A DNA stretch of 64,000 nt from Nostoc sp. MG11 (lineage in GTDB: Bacteria; Cyanobacteriota; Cyanobacteriia; Cyanobacteriales; Nostocaceae). Of this stretch, positions 17,927 through 26,563 are shown piece by piece (the first letter of the stretch is position 1; each line of letters opens with the position of its first letter). The position numbers and the translations under genes were made by a program. The DNA lies in contig NZ_JACXXN010000013.1 in NCBI RefSeq assembly GCF_014904695.1, positions 62,001-126,000 of the forward strand, in the 5' to 3' direction. The notes under the pieces are model-generated. The model saw nothing but the letters and a program-made list of their open reading frames with translations. It ran no database searches and was not told the origin of the DNA.

Positions 17927-18478
17927 CTAAACAAATAAATTATCCACTAACATAGTCCATCCTGGTACTGCGGGTTCAGCTTCCGCTACCTCACCACGGC
18001 GATAAATTTGGGGTTGTTCGGGGTTACTGGCGCGATATACTCTGATAACTTCCTCTTTGACTACATCCACATCCCAAACGACCAAAGTACCCACCGCAAA
18101 ATAATCACGGCGTTTGCTAGCCATATCTTTCTCTGCTGTCTCACTGTAATCATTTTCACTTCGCACCTCAGCAGCAAACACAGGCGCACCATTAAGGAAC
18201 TTTCCACCTGTAGGTTTGCCAGTGTAAAATGCGGCATCAGGACTTAAAGAACGGCGGTTAGGAAGATTGATAAGAAAACCAACATTATCAGGTAAAGCAT
18301 AACCACTTTTTGTCAGACGTTCGTAATCGCGCAGACTGGCATAAATTTCACCTCCTGCACGTCCTGGTAAAAATCCAGTTGGAGACATCAGCAGCAGTTC
18401 TCCATTGACAATCTCCGCTTTACAATTTTCAGGGACGCTGTATAAATCTTCAATAGTTGCTTCACTCTTTATATTCAT
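17927..18478 (-). CDS. Uma2-family protein (PD-(D/E)XK-like)
   Basis: A Uma2 (formerly DUF820) protein of 183 residues, starting at the ATG at 18478 (MNIKSEATIEDLYSVPEN); the longer frame to 18568 adds residues from repeat-like DNA and is unlikely. The fold's putative nuclease residues are in SPDAAF, FAAEVRSEND and a following lysine (AEKDMASKRR). Uma2 proteins are greatly expanded in cyanobacteria and their substrates are unknown. It follows another Uma2 gene by 93 bases on the same strand and may belong to the ATPase operon upstream. Confidence 0.8.
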   Translation of the reverse strand: MNIKSEATIEDLYSVPENCKAEIVNGELLLMSPTGFLPGRAGGEIYASLRDYERLTKSGYALPDNVGFLINLPNRRSLSPDAAFYTGKPTGGKFLNGAPVFAAEVRSENDYSETAEKDMASKRRDYFAVGTLVVWDVDVVKEEVIRVYRASNPEQPQIYRRGEVAEAEPAVPGWTMLVDNLFV

Positions 18479-18571
18479 AAAACACCTGATATGAATTGGA
18501 GATAATCTCAATTTAACAATCTCTCCTCCTCTCTGCGTCCTTGACGCCTCTGCGGTTAGTTTCACCAAAAC

Positions 18572-19141
18572 TTAGGTTGGAAACTGAACATCCTCATAAA
18601 CTAAAGAAATAGGAAAGTGAAAATCAACGCTAGTTAAATGAACTTCATCCCCTTCTTCGTAAGGATGCAACTCCCAGAGTCCTTTATCATTTAGCCGAAA
18701 GCAATCTAAACTAATTTTTTCAGCATCAATGAGAACATATTCTTGTAAAGTCTGGATACGGCGATACTGGATAAATTTACGACCTCTGTCGTAAGCTTCT
18801 GTACTAGGAGATAGAACTTCGACAATTAGACAAGGATACTGAATAAATTGAATGGCTTGTCTGTCTCGTTCATCACAACTCACCACAACATCTGGGTAGT
18901 GAAATGGCCCGTTCTCAGTTACTCCTACTTTTGCATCTGCCATGAAGGCGCGATATGGGCCTCCCCGGAGGTGACTTTTTAATGCTGAAGCCAAGTTTAA
19001 GGCAATGGTAGTATGGGGAATTGTCCCCCCAGTCATGGCGAAGACTTCACCATTGATATATTCGTATTTAATATTTTGGTGTTCTTCCCACTCTAGATAT
19101 TGTTGGGGAGACATATAATTTTGGTCTCGACTTGCAATCAT
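18572..19141 (-). CDS. Uma2-family protein (PD-(D/E)XK-like)
   Basis: A 189-residue Uma2 protein with the usual opening YMSPQQYLEWEEHQNIKYEYINGEVFAMTGG and putative active-site residues in YPDVVVSCDE, LIVEVLSPSTEAYDRGRKF and the following Lys/Arg. It begins only 3 bases after the stop of the SMC-like ATPase, so the two are almost certainly co-transcribed and probably translationally coupled. That tight link to an SMC-like ATPase is what sets it apart from the many scattered Uma2 genes of cyanobacteria. Confidence 0.83.
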   Translation of the reverse strand: MIASRDQNYMSPQQYLEWEEHQNIKYEYINGEVFAMTGGTIPHTTIALNLASALKSHLRGGPYRAFMADAKVGVTENGPFHYPDVVVSCDERDRQAIQFIQYPCLIVEVLSPSTEAYDRGRKFIQYRRIQTLQEYVLIDAEKISLDCFRLNDKGLWELHPYEEGDEVHLTSVDFHFPISLVYEDVQFPT

Positions 19142-19144
19142 AGA

Positions 19145-21217
19145 TTACCTACCACGTTCAACTTGAATAATCTCGGTATATTCAAACTCGTTGGGACTTT
19201 GCCTAACTAAAGGATATCTTTCTCCACCTAACTCAATATAATCCTGCTCACAATCTGGTTTGGATGAATAATACGTAAGTACATATTCTCTACCGATTCT
19301 ATCTGTTATTTCTGCTTCTACTTCACCCCGCCACTGAGTTTTAGTTACTAAAACTATTAACTGATTTGCTAATTGGGGAATTGTTCTAGCAATGTGTCGC
19401 CGCGAACTTTCATCCAAACTACCGAAAGGTGAATCCATGACAATTGGGAAAGTGCTACTATCGGGAATCATCATCATTTTCCGTTTCTCACTCCATTCCC
19501 TTACTTTGTCAATAATGCTGGCGATAAAGGATAAACTGAGAATTTGATTTTCACCAGTGGATGCTGCGATCGGTGCTTCCATACCTGTGGTATTTTCTAT
19601 TAATGTTAGTTCATATTTATCGCTAATTTTCGGAATATATGGAGTAACAGAAATTTCTGCGAATATCTCTTGTACCCGCTTTTCTAGTTGCAGTCGGAAT
19701 TGTTTTTCTTGACGATTCCTGACTTCTGTTAACCTTTCAATTGCATCTTGGGTGGCATTAATGCGTCGCTGTGCCAACGATTGCTTTTCTTCATTTAGCT
19801 TTTGCTTAGCTATTTGTTTTACCAAGGTATCAATTTCTGTTGTGAAGTGAGTAATTTGCTGCTGATTTGCACCTTGTTCTCTATTTAATTCATCGATTTT
19901 CCCTTCAATCTTATCTAAGCGCTTTTGTAAGCTGCTAATTTCTTCGTTAGCATCTTTTCGCAACCTTTCTTGAATGCTATCTAATTCGCTTTCAATTTGA
20001 GATATTGTTTGTCTTAACTGATTAATTCTGCTTTGTTCTTTGTCAACTTCTTCCCAAAACACTATTGCTTGCTTATCAATTTCATCTACTTGAGCGCTCA
20101 TGCGAATTGTAGTTTCTTCTACCGCTGAGGAACCTGCTCTATTCAACCAAATTTCAACATTGGTATGGGAATGATTCCCTATCTGTAATTCAGTACCACA
20201 AATACAGCGTTTAGAATTAAGTAAGTCATTGACAAATTCTCGCGAAATTCCCGATGTTAACTTACCTCGCTGCTTTAATTCATTGATAATTTCTCGAAAC
20301 TGTGCTGTAGCTTCTGATAGCAATACGGTGTAGCCGCGTGAAGAGATAACTTTTTTTAGGGCTTCCCTAGTTTGTCGCAGAGCATTTTGGTTTGCGATTT
20401 TCTGGTTTTCTAACTCTTGACGTCTTTCTTGCAGTTCTTGGGCGGCGCTGAGTTCTCGTAAATGGTTATTTGTCTCTTTCTTAAAAGTTTGTTGATATTC
20501 TAACTCTTGTTGAATTTCTGTTTGTCGTTTGGCGATGCGCTCAATCTCTTGTTCTATCTTTTCTTGTTCTTTCAAAAGTTGTTTAATTTCTGAATCACCA
20601 ATAGATTTTAACTCATTCTCTAAACTTCTTTTAGCTTCTCCCAAATGTCTGATTGAACGATTGATTACCTCGACGCCTAAGAAAATCTTGGTAGCCTCAG
20701 CAATTTCAGCTTTTTTGTCTGTTCTAACTATCTCTTCAATCCGCTCGCCATCAAAGAAAAAATATTGGTGTAAACTAGCAGGTAATATTTGTCCAATTAT
20801 TTCTTCTGGTTGCTGGAGTGGAAAATACCACCTACCATCATCACCAGCGACTTGCATTAATAATTCTGTTTTGCTCAAGTCGAAGTCGGTTTTGTTTTTA
20901 TAAACTCGACACTGGCGTTTGACGTTGTAGCGTTTACCTTCATGTTCCCAAGTAATTTCTACCCAACATTCTACAGATTGTCCAGTTTTAGCTTCAGCGA
21001 TCGCACGCTTATTAACTAGCTGCTCAGTTGATGCAAAGGCTGCACTAAATTTATCATATAATACCCACGTAAATGCATTTAGCAGACTAGTTTTTCCTGC
21101 TCCATTATTGCCGTGAATAATTGTTGTGTTAAAAGTGTCTCCACCTGCAAGGATTATTTCTGGTGTTTTACCATAAAAGGAGCGAAAGTTGCACAGCTTG
21201 ATTGAAGTCAGCTTCAT
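19145..21217 (-). CDS. SMC/DndD-like ATPase
   Basis: A 690-residue ABC/SMC-type ATPase with the same plan as DndD but clearly distinct. Walker A is GNNGAGKTS (36-44). A DndD-like block QYFFFDGERIEEIV is at 151-164. Long coiled coils flank a hinge with C338-I-C340, a possible metal or zinc-hook half-site. The ABC signature is STGENQILSLSF (553-564) and Walker B is PIVMDSPFGSLD (591-602). DNA end or repair-type activity is inferred. A 57-residue ORF overlaps its start by 4 bases, and a Uma2 gene starts 3 bases after its stop. It may be the motor of a restriction or defence module. Confidence 0.85.
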   Translation of the reverse strand: MKLTSIKLCNFRSFYGKTPEIILAGGDTFNTTIIHGNNGAGKTSLLNAFTWVLYDKFSAAFASTEQLVNKRAIAEAKTGQSVECWVEITWEHEGKRYNVKRQCRVYKNKTDFDLSKTELLMQVAGDDGRWYFPLQQPEEIIGQILPASLHQYFFFDGERIEEIVRTDKKAEIAEATKIFLGVEVINRSIRHLGEAKRSLENELKSIGDSEIKQLLKEQEKIEQEIERIAKRQTEIQQELEYQQTFKKETNNHLRELSAAQELQERRQELENQKIANQNALRQTREALKKVISSRGYTVLLSEATAQFREIINELKQRGKLTSGISREFVNDLLNSKRCICGTELQIGNHSHTNVEIWLNRAGSSAVEETTIRMSAQVDEIDKQAIVFWEEVDKEQSRINQLRQTISQIESELDSIQERLRKDANEEISSLQKRLDKIEGKIDELNREQGANQQQITHFTTEIDTLVKQIAKQKLNEEKQSLAQRRINATQDAIERLTEVRNRQEKQFRLQLEKRVQEIFAEISVTPYIPKISDKYELTLIENTTGMEAPIAASTGENQILSLSFIASIIDKVREWSEKRKMMMIPDSSTFPIVMDSPFGSLDESSRRHIARTIPQLANQLIVLVTKTQWRGEVEAEITDRIGREYVLTYYSSKPDCEQDYIELGGERYPLVRQSPNEFEYTEIIQVERGR

Positions 21218-21387
21218 CGCACCTCTTCCTTCACAATTGCCAAAATATCATCATTAATATGGCTGTTACTTTTCTTATCTAGCCTGCTCTTTTCTAGATG
21301 CCATACCCGCTCTATAATTTGTCGTACTTCTGGCGAGGCGCTGGTTATTGGCTCCTGAACATCATCGATATTTGGTTCTTCTAACAT
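21214..21387 (-). CDS. Small ORF translationally coupled to the SMC-like ATPase
   Basis: A 57-residue ORF reading MLEEPNIDDVQEPITSAS at its start and ending KEEVR. Its stop overlaps the ATPase start as ATGA, a classic coupling arrangement. It is highly charged, without membrane segment or cysteine, and predicted helical in the middle (PEVRQIIERVWHLEKSRLD). I do not recognise a family. The overlap and intact frame argue that it is a real, dedicated partner of the ATPase, perhaps a small subunit. Confidence 0.6.
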   Translation of the reverse strand: MLEEPNIDDVQEPITSASPEVRQIIERVWHLEKSRLDKKSNSHINDDILAIVKEEVR

Positions 21388-21739
21388 TTGGTATTTTAAA
21401 ATATATTTTTTCTATATTTTAACCGTCTCTAATGCTGCGATCGCCTCTCTAAAGCTATTATTAGTAGTATCTTTATTTTCAGTAAGTTCTATCTTTAAAT
21501 TTATAATTTTTTGGAAAAAAGTACTTTATTTTTGAAGAGTTTTCTGTTATTATTTAAATTAATAAGATTTACTTTATAATGGAAATTCAGTAAATTTAAA
21601 AGTTTTGCTTACACCCCATTATAAAAACCTTAATATTATCTTCCCATATTAAGTACTTCTTTTCTCCAAATCCCAAAAAATTTTACAAAAGAACACAACT
21701 ATAAACGTGTAAAACAGCAAATCAATCCGTAATACCTCA
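21388..21739. other. Intergenic region upstream of the ATPase operon
   Basis: These 352 AT-rich bases lie between the helicase stop and the small ORF start, both on the minus strand. One HIP1-like site is present. Runs of A and T are frequent. I see no gene, hairpin terminator or recognisable promoter I would defend, but the ATPase operon promoter is expected here. Confidence 0.45.
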
Positions 21740-23224
21740 TCAAATATCTAACAATCCATATCGCTTTTGTAAATCCAACAACTTCATTCTCGCTTCGCCA
21801 GCATTGTCAGCTAAATCAGCGAATTCGACAAAGCGACGCAATTCCTTTTTCAACAGATTACGCTCAACTTCTATAGTTTCCCTGTCTAAGTCTGGTGGCA
21901 AAACAATCATGTCAAATATAGTGGCGCGTTGTTTAGTAGGATGAGGACGCAAAACACGCCCCCGCCGCTGGATAAACTGGCGAGGATTACCAGAACTTGA
22001 TAAAATCACCGCAGTTTGAATTGCCGGAATATCGACACCTTCATCTAAACAGCGAATTGCTACCAAACCTTGCAATTCACCACTTTCAAATTGATGCCGC
22101 AAAACTTCACGTTCTTGTAATGATGTTTGTGCCGTATAGGTGCTTACCTTGTACCCTAGTTCCACTCCGAGAATTTTGGCGACAGCTTTAAGTTGTCGCA
22201 GAGATGAACGTTGTCCCGTATCTTGTGAACCATCACTGCAATAGAAAAGAGTGTGAGTAGTTTCGCGGCGAATTGTCATTAAATCCCGCAAAGCATTTAA
22301 TTTATTTTCTGCCGCACCAATCAACCTTGCTCGTTGCATCAACAACGGCTTTAAATCTTCATGGTTTTCAAAGTCTGCCGATTCACCATTTTCCCGTTCC
22401 CGATATAATAGCGATCGCCCAATTCTTTTAGTTAATTTTAAATAAGCAATACTTTCTGCCTCAGTTAATTCTACCAAAATTGGATAATACTGATAATGCA
22501 CTAAAGCACCTTGAGCGATCGCATCTCGCAAAGTAAACTCTGGCTGGAGAACCGGGCCAAAATAAGCAAACAAAGATTGCGTACCATATTCATCAAAATA
22601 CCTCTCTGGTGTCGCAGATAAAGCCAGCCGCAACCCTACACGGCGCGGTAAACTTTCTTCTAGCTTGGGTGCGCCTAAATTATGCGCTTCGTCTCCAATA
22701 ATTAAAGTCTTGGCGGGAAAATATTTGAGTTGAGATTGAAATCCTTCTCCAATTAAAGTGGAGTTGGTAGTAATCACCGTCACGAAACCTTGGGAACCAG
22801 AACGCAAATTGTAAATCTGCGTAGAAAGTTGACTTTGCCAAGCGCGTAAATTCTCGAAAGCTAAAATAGGCTGCAAATTAAATTTTTCACATTCTCGCGC
22901 CCATTGGGTGACAAGATGGCGGTAGGGACAGACTACCAACAAGACTTGTAGGTTAATTTGTTGGTATAATTCACAGGCGATCGCTAATGCTGTAATTGTT
23001 TTACCACTACCAGTTGCCATTTTTAGCGTTCCTCTACCATTGTTAGCAAACCAGCTAGTGATAGCTTGTCGCTGATACTGCCGCAATTGCACAGATAAAG
23101 GTATTTTCGGGAATCCTGGTAGTGGTTGTTGAGTCTGATAACTGCCCTTACTTTCCCTTACAAATGGTAATTTGAGTTTGAAAGTGGGCAGTTGTTGCTG
23201 CACTGGATTTGACGTCAGATACAT
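21740..23224 (-). CDS. DNA phosphorothioation system restriction enzyme-like helicase (DEAD/DEAH, SF2)
   Basis: A 494-residue superfamily 2 helicase. Motif I is MATGSGKT, motif II is GDEAHNLG (a DEAH box), motif III is LALSATPER, and motif VI is QFIQRRGRVLRPH. The fold resembles the translocase part of type III Res subunits. I recognise it as the family named 'DNA phosphorothioation system restriction enzyme', which occurs in dnd islands lacking DptFGH. No nuclease domain is evident in its short C-terminal tail, so cleavage may need a partner. It is about 350 bases upstream of the ATPase/Uma2 set on the same strand. Confidence 0.8.
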   Translation of the reverse strand: MYLTSNPVQQQLPTFKLKLPFVRESKGSYQTQQPLPGFPKIPLSVQLRQYQRQAITSWFANNGRGTLKMATGSGKTITALAIACELYQQINLQVLLVVCPYRHLVTQWARECEKFNLQPILAFENLRAWQSQLSTQIYNLRSGSQGFVTVITTNSTLIGEGFQSQLKYFPAKTLIIGDEAHNLGAPKLEESLPRRVGLRLALSATPERYFDEYGTQSLFAYFGPVLQPEFTLRDAIAQGALVHYQYYPILVELTEAESIAYLKLTKRIGRSLLYRERENGESADFENHEDLKPLLMQRARLIGAAENKLNALRDLMTIRRETTHTLFYCSDGSQDTGQRSSLRQLKAVAKILGVELGYKVSTYTAQTSLQEREVLRHQFESGELQGLVAIRCLDEGVDIPAIQTAVILSSSGNPRQFIQRRGRVLRPHPTKQRATIFDMIVLPPDLDRETIEVERNLLKKELRRFVEFADLADNAGEARMKLLDLQKRYGLLDI

Positions 23225-23269
23225 AAAATGTCAGGCACAAAGATGGTAACGAACCCTAATTAATTGAGG

Positions 23270-23304
23270 ATTAGTCATTAGTCATTAGTAATTAGTCATT
23301 GGTA
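23270..23304. repeat. Heptameric short tandem repeat
   Basis: Five consecutive 7-base units (ATTAGTC, ATTAGTC, ATTAGTA, ATTAGTC, ATTGGTA) lie between the Dnd helicase and lexA. Heptameric tandem repeats of this kind are a hallmark of heterocystous cyanobacteria. A CCCTAATCC-rich stretch follows up to 23350. Confidence 0.75.
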
Positions 23305-23361
23305 CTTATTTTTCCCAGTCCCTAATCTCTATGCCTAATCCCTAATCCCCAGTCCCTATTT

Positions 23362-23964
23362 TCAGTAACCGCGCCAAACGCCGATGAGAGAACCTTGTAC
23401 CTGCACATGCATAGCTGCAACTTCAATGGGGTTGTACTTAGAATTTGCTGGTTTGAGGGTAACGCGATCGCCACTTCGATAAAAACGTTTTAAAGTAGTA
23501 CCGTATCCATCAACTCTGGCGGCGACAATAGTACCATTTTTCAGATGATCTGGTTCTACTACTGGGCGCAAGAATACTAAATCTCCATCAGCAATTAAAT
23601 CTTCAATCATGCTGTCGCCAGCTACGCGCAAAGCATAGGTTTGAGCAGGTAATGAGAAATTAGAAAAGTCCAGATGATCTACAGTATCAGTGAATGGTTC
23701 AATTAAACCACCTGCGGCGATCGTACCTAAAATCGGTACACCTTGCTTGACAGGATGTAAAATCCGAATAGTTCGCGCCTTCCCTTCATTCCATTCTATG
23801 TATCCTTTGACGCGTAAATGTTCCAAGCGGCTTTGAATTGGTGCTGGCGACTTCAAGCTCATCGCCTGCATCATTTGCCGAATTGAAGGCGAATGTTGGT
23901 GCGTTCGGATGTATTCCGCCAACCATTCGTAAAGTTCTTGTTGAGCTTCCGTTAGACGTTCCAT
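23362..23964 (-). CDS. lexA: LexA repressor
   Basis: A 200-residue LexA. The N-terminal winged helix (about 1-66; LTEAQQELYEWLAEYIRTH, SPSIRQMMQAM) binds DNA. The C-terminal S24 peptidase domain has the self-cleavage bond at Ala84-Gly85 (GTIAAGG), the nucleophile S118 in AGDSMIED and the general base K159 in TTLKRF. It therefore appears able to self-cleave, unlike some cyanobacterial LexA proteins that have lost these residues. A cyanobacterial LexA box lies 33 bases upstream of its start, predicting autoregulation. Confidence 0.93.
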   Translation of the reverse strand: MERLTEAQQELYEWLAEYIRTHQHSPSIRQMMQAMSLKSPAPIQSRLEHLRVKGYIEWNEGKARTIRILHPVKQGVPILGTIAAGGLIEPFTDTVDHLDFSNFSLPAQTYALRVAGDSMIEDLIADGDLVFLRPVVEPDHLKNGTIVAARVDGYGTTLKRFYRSGDRVTLKPANSKYNPIEVAAMHVQVQGSLIGVWRGY

Positions 23965-23996
23965 AAATTTATCGGGAAGTAATTATAAATGTCCCT

Positions 23997-24010
23997 AGAA
24001 CATTAGTACT
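23997..24010 (-). promoter_or_regulatory. LexA box upstream of lexA
   Basis: Read on the minus strand, AGTACTAATGTTCT fits the cyanobacterial LexA consensus RGTACNNNDGTWCB at every position. It lies 33 bases before the lexA start codon, where a repressor would block transcription. The consensus is from published work on Anabaena LexA; the match is seen directly. Confidence 0.75.
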
Positions 24011-24199
24011 ACAAAAAACTCTCCATAACAAGATAAAAGTAAAAATATGAAAAGCAAAAGAAAGATAATTCTTTTATTTTTTGCCTGTTTATTTTTGATT
24101 TTTTCCTAAGAAATAGCCAAGAGTTGAGAGTCAGGAGTTAAAAGACAGGGGAAGTGCAGGAGTGAGGGAACACACAAGCAGAGGAGAAAGGCGAGAAAA

Positions 24200-24233
24200 T
24201 AACTCTTGACTCTTGACTCTTGACTTTTGACTC
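24200..24233. repeat. Heptameric short tandem repeat downstream of argF
   Basis: CTTGACT-type heptamers are repeated four to five times (ACTCTTGACTCTTGACTCTT and on). An inverted partner (GAGTTGAGAGTCAGGAGTTA) lies at 24120-24139, so the stretch just past the argF stop can fold into a long imperfect hairpin and may help end argF transcription. Confidence 0.6.
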
Positions 24234-24236
24234 CTT

Positions 24237-25157
24237 TCACTCTGCCCCTAAAATACTTACAAGCAAAGCCTTTTGGGCGTGCAAGCGATTTTCGGCTTGA
24301 TCCCAAACTCGTGATTGGGAACCTTCGATTACAGCCTCGGTAATTTCTTCACCGCGATGGGCTGGTAAGCAGTGTAAAACAATTGCCTCTGGATCAGCTA
24401 GGCTCAATAGTTGCTCCGAAATTTGGTAAGGTTGGAAAATCGGCAAGCGATCGCCTGCTTGATCTTCTTGCCCCATACTTGCCCAAACATCGCTGTAAAG
24501 TACAGCAGTTCCCTTGGCTGCTAATTCTGGGTCATGAGTCAGGAGAACTTCAGTTTTATTATTAGCGATCGCTCTTGCTTGTTCTACAATCTTAGGATCT
24601 GGTTCGTATCCCCTAGGCGTAGCAATTCTGACATTCATTCCAGCCAAGGCGCAGCCAAGCATCAGAGAATTAGCCATATTATTCCCATCACCCACGTAAG
24701 TTAAAGTTAACCCAGCAAGGGTGTTAAAGCTTTCTTGAATCGTCAACAAATCAGCTAATACCTGACAGGGGTGTTCTGCATCAGTAAGCGCATTAATTAC
24801 CGGAATCTTTGCATAATGAGCAAAAGTTTCCAACTCCTGCTGTGCAAAAGTGCGAATTGCCAAAATATCCAGATATCGATCCAACACCCGCGCCGTATCC
24901 TGCAAAGGTTCCCCACGACTAACTTGAGTGACATTAGGGTTGAGATCGATTACCTGTCCACCTAATTGGTACATTGCCACTGTAAAACTCACCCGTGTGC
25001 GAGTAGAAGCTTTAGAAAACAACAATCCCAAAACCTTATTACATCGCAACTTTAGCTGTTGCGATTTTAGTTGAGTTGCCAATTGCAGGAGTTCCTGAAG
25101 TTCCTTTGGACTTAGGTCTGCCAGACTTAATAAATCTCGTCCGCTCAACGCTGCCAT
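24237..25157 (-). CDS. argF: Ornithine carbamoyltransferase
   Basis: Catalyses carbamoyl phosphate plus ornithine to citrulline in arginine synthesis. The carbamoyl-phosphate motif is SKASTRTRVSF, followed by HPCQVLADLLT, the ornithine-loop DVWASMGQE and the catalytic HCLPAHRG. I choose the ATG at 25157 (MAALSGRDLLSLADLS), which gives a normal length of 306 residues; an upstream in-frame start at 25214 adds 19 residues without family match. It is a single gene, on the minus strand with lexA. Confidence 0.93.
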   Translation of the reverse strand: MAALSGRDLLSLADLSPKELQELLQLATQLKSQQLKLRCNKVLGLLFSKASTRTRVSFTVAMYQLGGQVIDLNPNVTQVSRGEPLQDTARVLDRYLDILAIRTFAQQELETFAHYAKIPVINALTDAEHPCQVLADLLTIQESFNTLAGLTLTYVGDGNNMANSLMLGCALAGMNVRIATPRGYEPDPKIVEQARAIANNKTEVLLTHDPELAAKGTAVLYSDVWASMGQEDQAGDRLPIFQPYQISEQLLSLADPEAIVLHCLPAHRGEEITEAVIEGSQSRVWDQAENRLHAQKALLVSILGAE

Positions 25158-25509
25158 GCTTGTAATCTGTAAAGAACAATTACGTATTTCTGTTCCTTTA
25201 CCCAACTGTGGCAAAAAAATACAGTTTTAAAACTGTATCAATATTTTTGCGCCTAGCCTAGGATTTGAGATAGCTTTGCTATGAATATTAATTTATCAAC
25301 TTTACCAGTAATTTTAATCACTGATTTTTTGTATTTATTAGAGATTAGAGACTTTTAAGATTTGGTTAAAACCTTGCCTTTTGTGGGCAGATTTTTTCTT
25401 TAGTCCCGAATCTCTAGTACCCAGTTTTATTTATCACATTTTTAACGCCTACTCAACTATCTAAGGGCTGAAAAGCAATAATCTAAAAATGTTTATTTGT
25501 AATCGATAC

Positions 25510-25537
25510 TAGACAATCAAATTACTTATGGTACAAT
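25510..25537 (+). promoter_or_regulatory. Putative sigma-70-type promoter for tRNA-Thr
   Basis: A -35 element TAGACA and a -10 element TACAAT, each 5 of 6 to consensus, are 16 bases apart. Transcription would begin near 25544, about 33 bases before the tRNA. The rest of the 419-base gap from the argF start at 25157 holds no gene. Confidence 0.5.
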
Positions 25538-25576
25538 AGGAAGTCGGTTAGTGCTTGAAAGCATTAGTCAATGAGC

Positions 25577-25648
25577 GCCAGCATAGCACAGTGGTAGTGC
25601 ATCCGACTTGTAATCGGAAGGTCGTCGGTTCAAATCCGACTGCTGGCT
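25577..25648 (+). tRNA. tRNA-Thr (anticodon UGU)
   Basis: A 72-base cloverleaf. The acceptor arms GCCAGCA and TGCTGGC pair fully, with discriminator T. The anticodon stem TCCGA/TCGGA encloses the loop CTTGTAA, giving anticodon TGT. The T arm is GTCGG-TTCAAAT-CCGAC. CCA is not encoded. Confidence 0.95.
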
Positions 25649-25993
25649 TTAAGGCTATACCAAGTTTTAAACCTGTACTGTACATTCACTAATTGGATGC
25701 CGCTGTTTAGTAAATTCGCGTCGTTACTTAACTTTGGCTAACCGTTGATAATTGTAATTATGATTGCGATCGCCCTTCAATCAACTAACCTACAAAATTT
25801 ACTGTGACTCTACGGAGAATAATGTAACACCTTACTTGGTTGCTATCAAACAATATGTGCTTGAACCTCATTCTTGCTAAAATTCCTGAAAGCTTGATTG
25901 TGGCGATCGCAATCATCATAACTATGTTTGAGGTACTACACACAAAAACGTTAAATACCTTACAACAAACAAGTGATTACCCTTTTCAAACAC
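25649..25993. other. Intergenic region after tRNA-Thr
   Basis: 345 bases with two HIP1-core sites (GCGATCGC-like) and no open frame of note. I see no terminator hairpin after the tRNA and no RNA gene. Confidence 0.45.
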
Positions 25994-26188
25994 TTATTCG
26001 CTTTCGCTAATCGCTTTGCTCACATCAGCTAACGTTTGATACTCTTTTGAAGGCAATCGGTTTAAGGCTCGCAGTATTTTCTCGTCAATACCTTTTTCTT
26101 CAGCGTACCTAACCAAGTCTTGTTTACTCAGCGGGTAACTGATTTCGTTCAAACTGTGCTGTAGCTGCACTATATTCACTTTAATCAT
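25994..26188 (-). CDS. DUF2795 protein
   Basis: A 64-residue protein starting at the ATG at 26188, which has a strong ribosome site (GGAGAGTC). It opens MIKVNIVQLQHSLNEISYPL and continues SKQDLVRYAEEKGIDEKILRALNRLPSKEYQTLADVS. This matches the DUF2795 family (a small fold with 'yPaskqeLi..A...ga...v...L..LP...Y.s..dV'). Function is unknown. The longer frame to 26299 is not supported. Confidence 0.8.
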   Translation of the reverse strand: MIKVNIVQLQHSLNEISYPLSKQDLVRYAEEKGIDEKILRALNRLPSKEYQTLADVSKAISESE

Positions 26189-26563
26189 AATGACTCTCCT
26201 CAAGCCTGACGCTGGGTATTCTGGTGAATAAAGTAGAGATTTAGTCAAATATTGACTAAATAAATAGGGAGAATAGTTAAGAGGGAGCTGAAAAACCATT
26301 CACACCCCACCCTGTGCGGTTTTAGCTTTGATTCGTTTCAGTTCGCACCATTTTGACAGATGAATGTCACCTTTACTCGGTAAGAACTTCTTTGATTTAC
26401 AAACGAAACTTCAACGTGTGCTATCTCTAGCATGAGGTAGATTCCATAGTAAATTCATTCATCTAAGGTCTGACTTTTTATAGAATCTTTTTAGCTTATG
26501 GATAGATGCCAAGCTCACTTTTTCCATTACTTCCCTATATATCCACCGCAACCCCACAACAGG
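26189..26563. other. Intergenic region between trxA and the DUF2795 gene
   Basis: 375 bases, both flanking genes on the minus strand. An open frame continues upstream of the DUF2795 start to 26299 but lacks support. A CAAATATTGACTAAATAAAT stretch (about 26247-26266) is AT-rich. I see no gene or clear terminator. Confidence 0.4.

Noticed and set aside
24106-24306. 66-codon minus-strand frame overlapping the argF 3' end
   Set aside because: It is read mainly from the CTTGACT tandem repeat and antisense/shifted argF sequence.
25577-25648. tRNA-Thr as the integration site of the dnd island
   Set aside because: lexA and argF lie between the island and the tRNA, no integrase is present and no direct repeat of the tRNA end was noticed.
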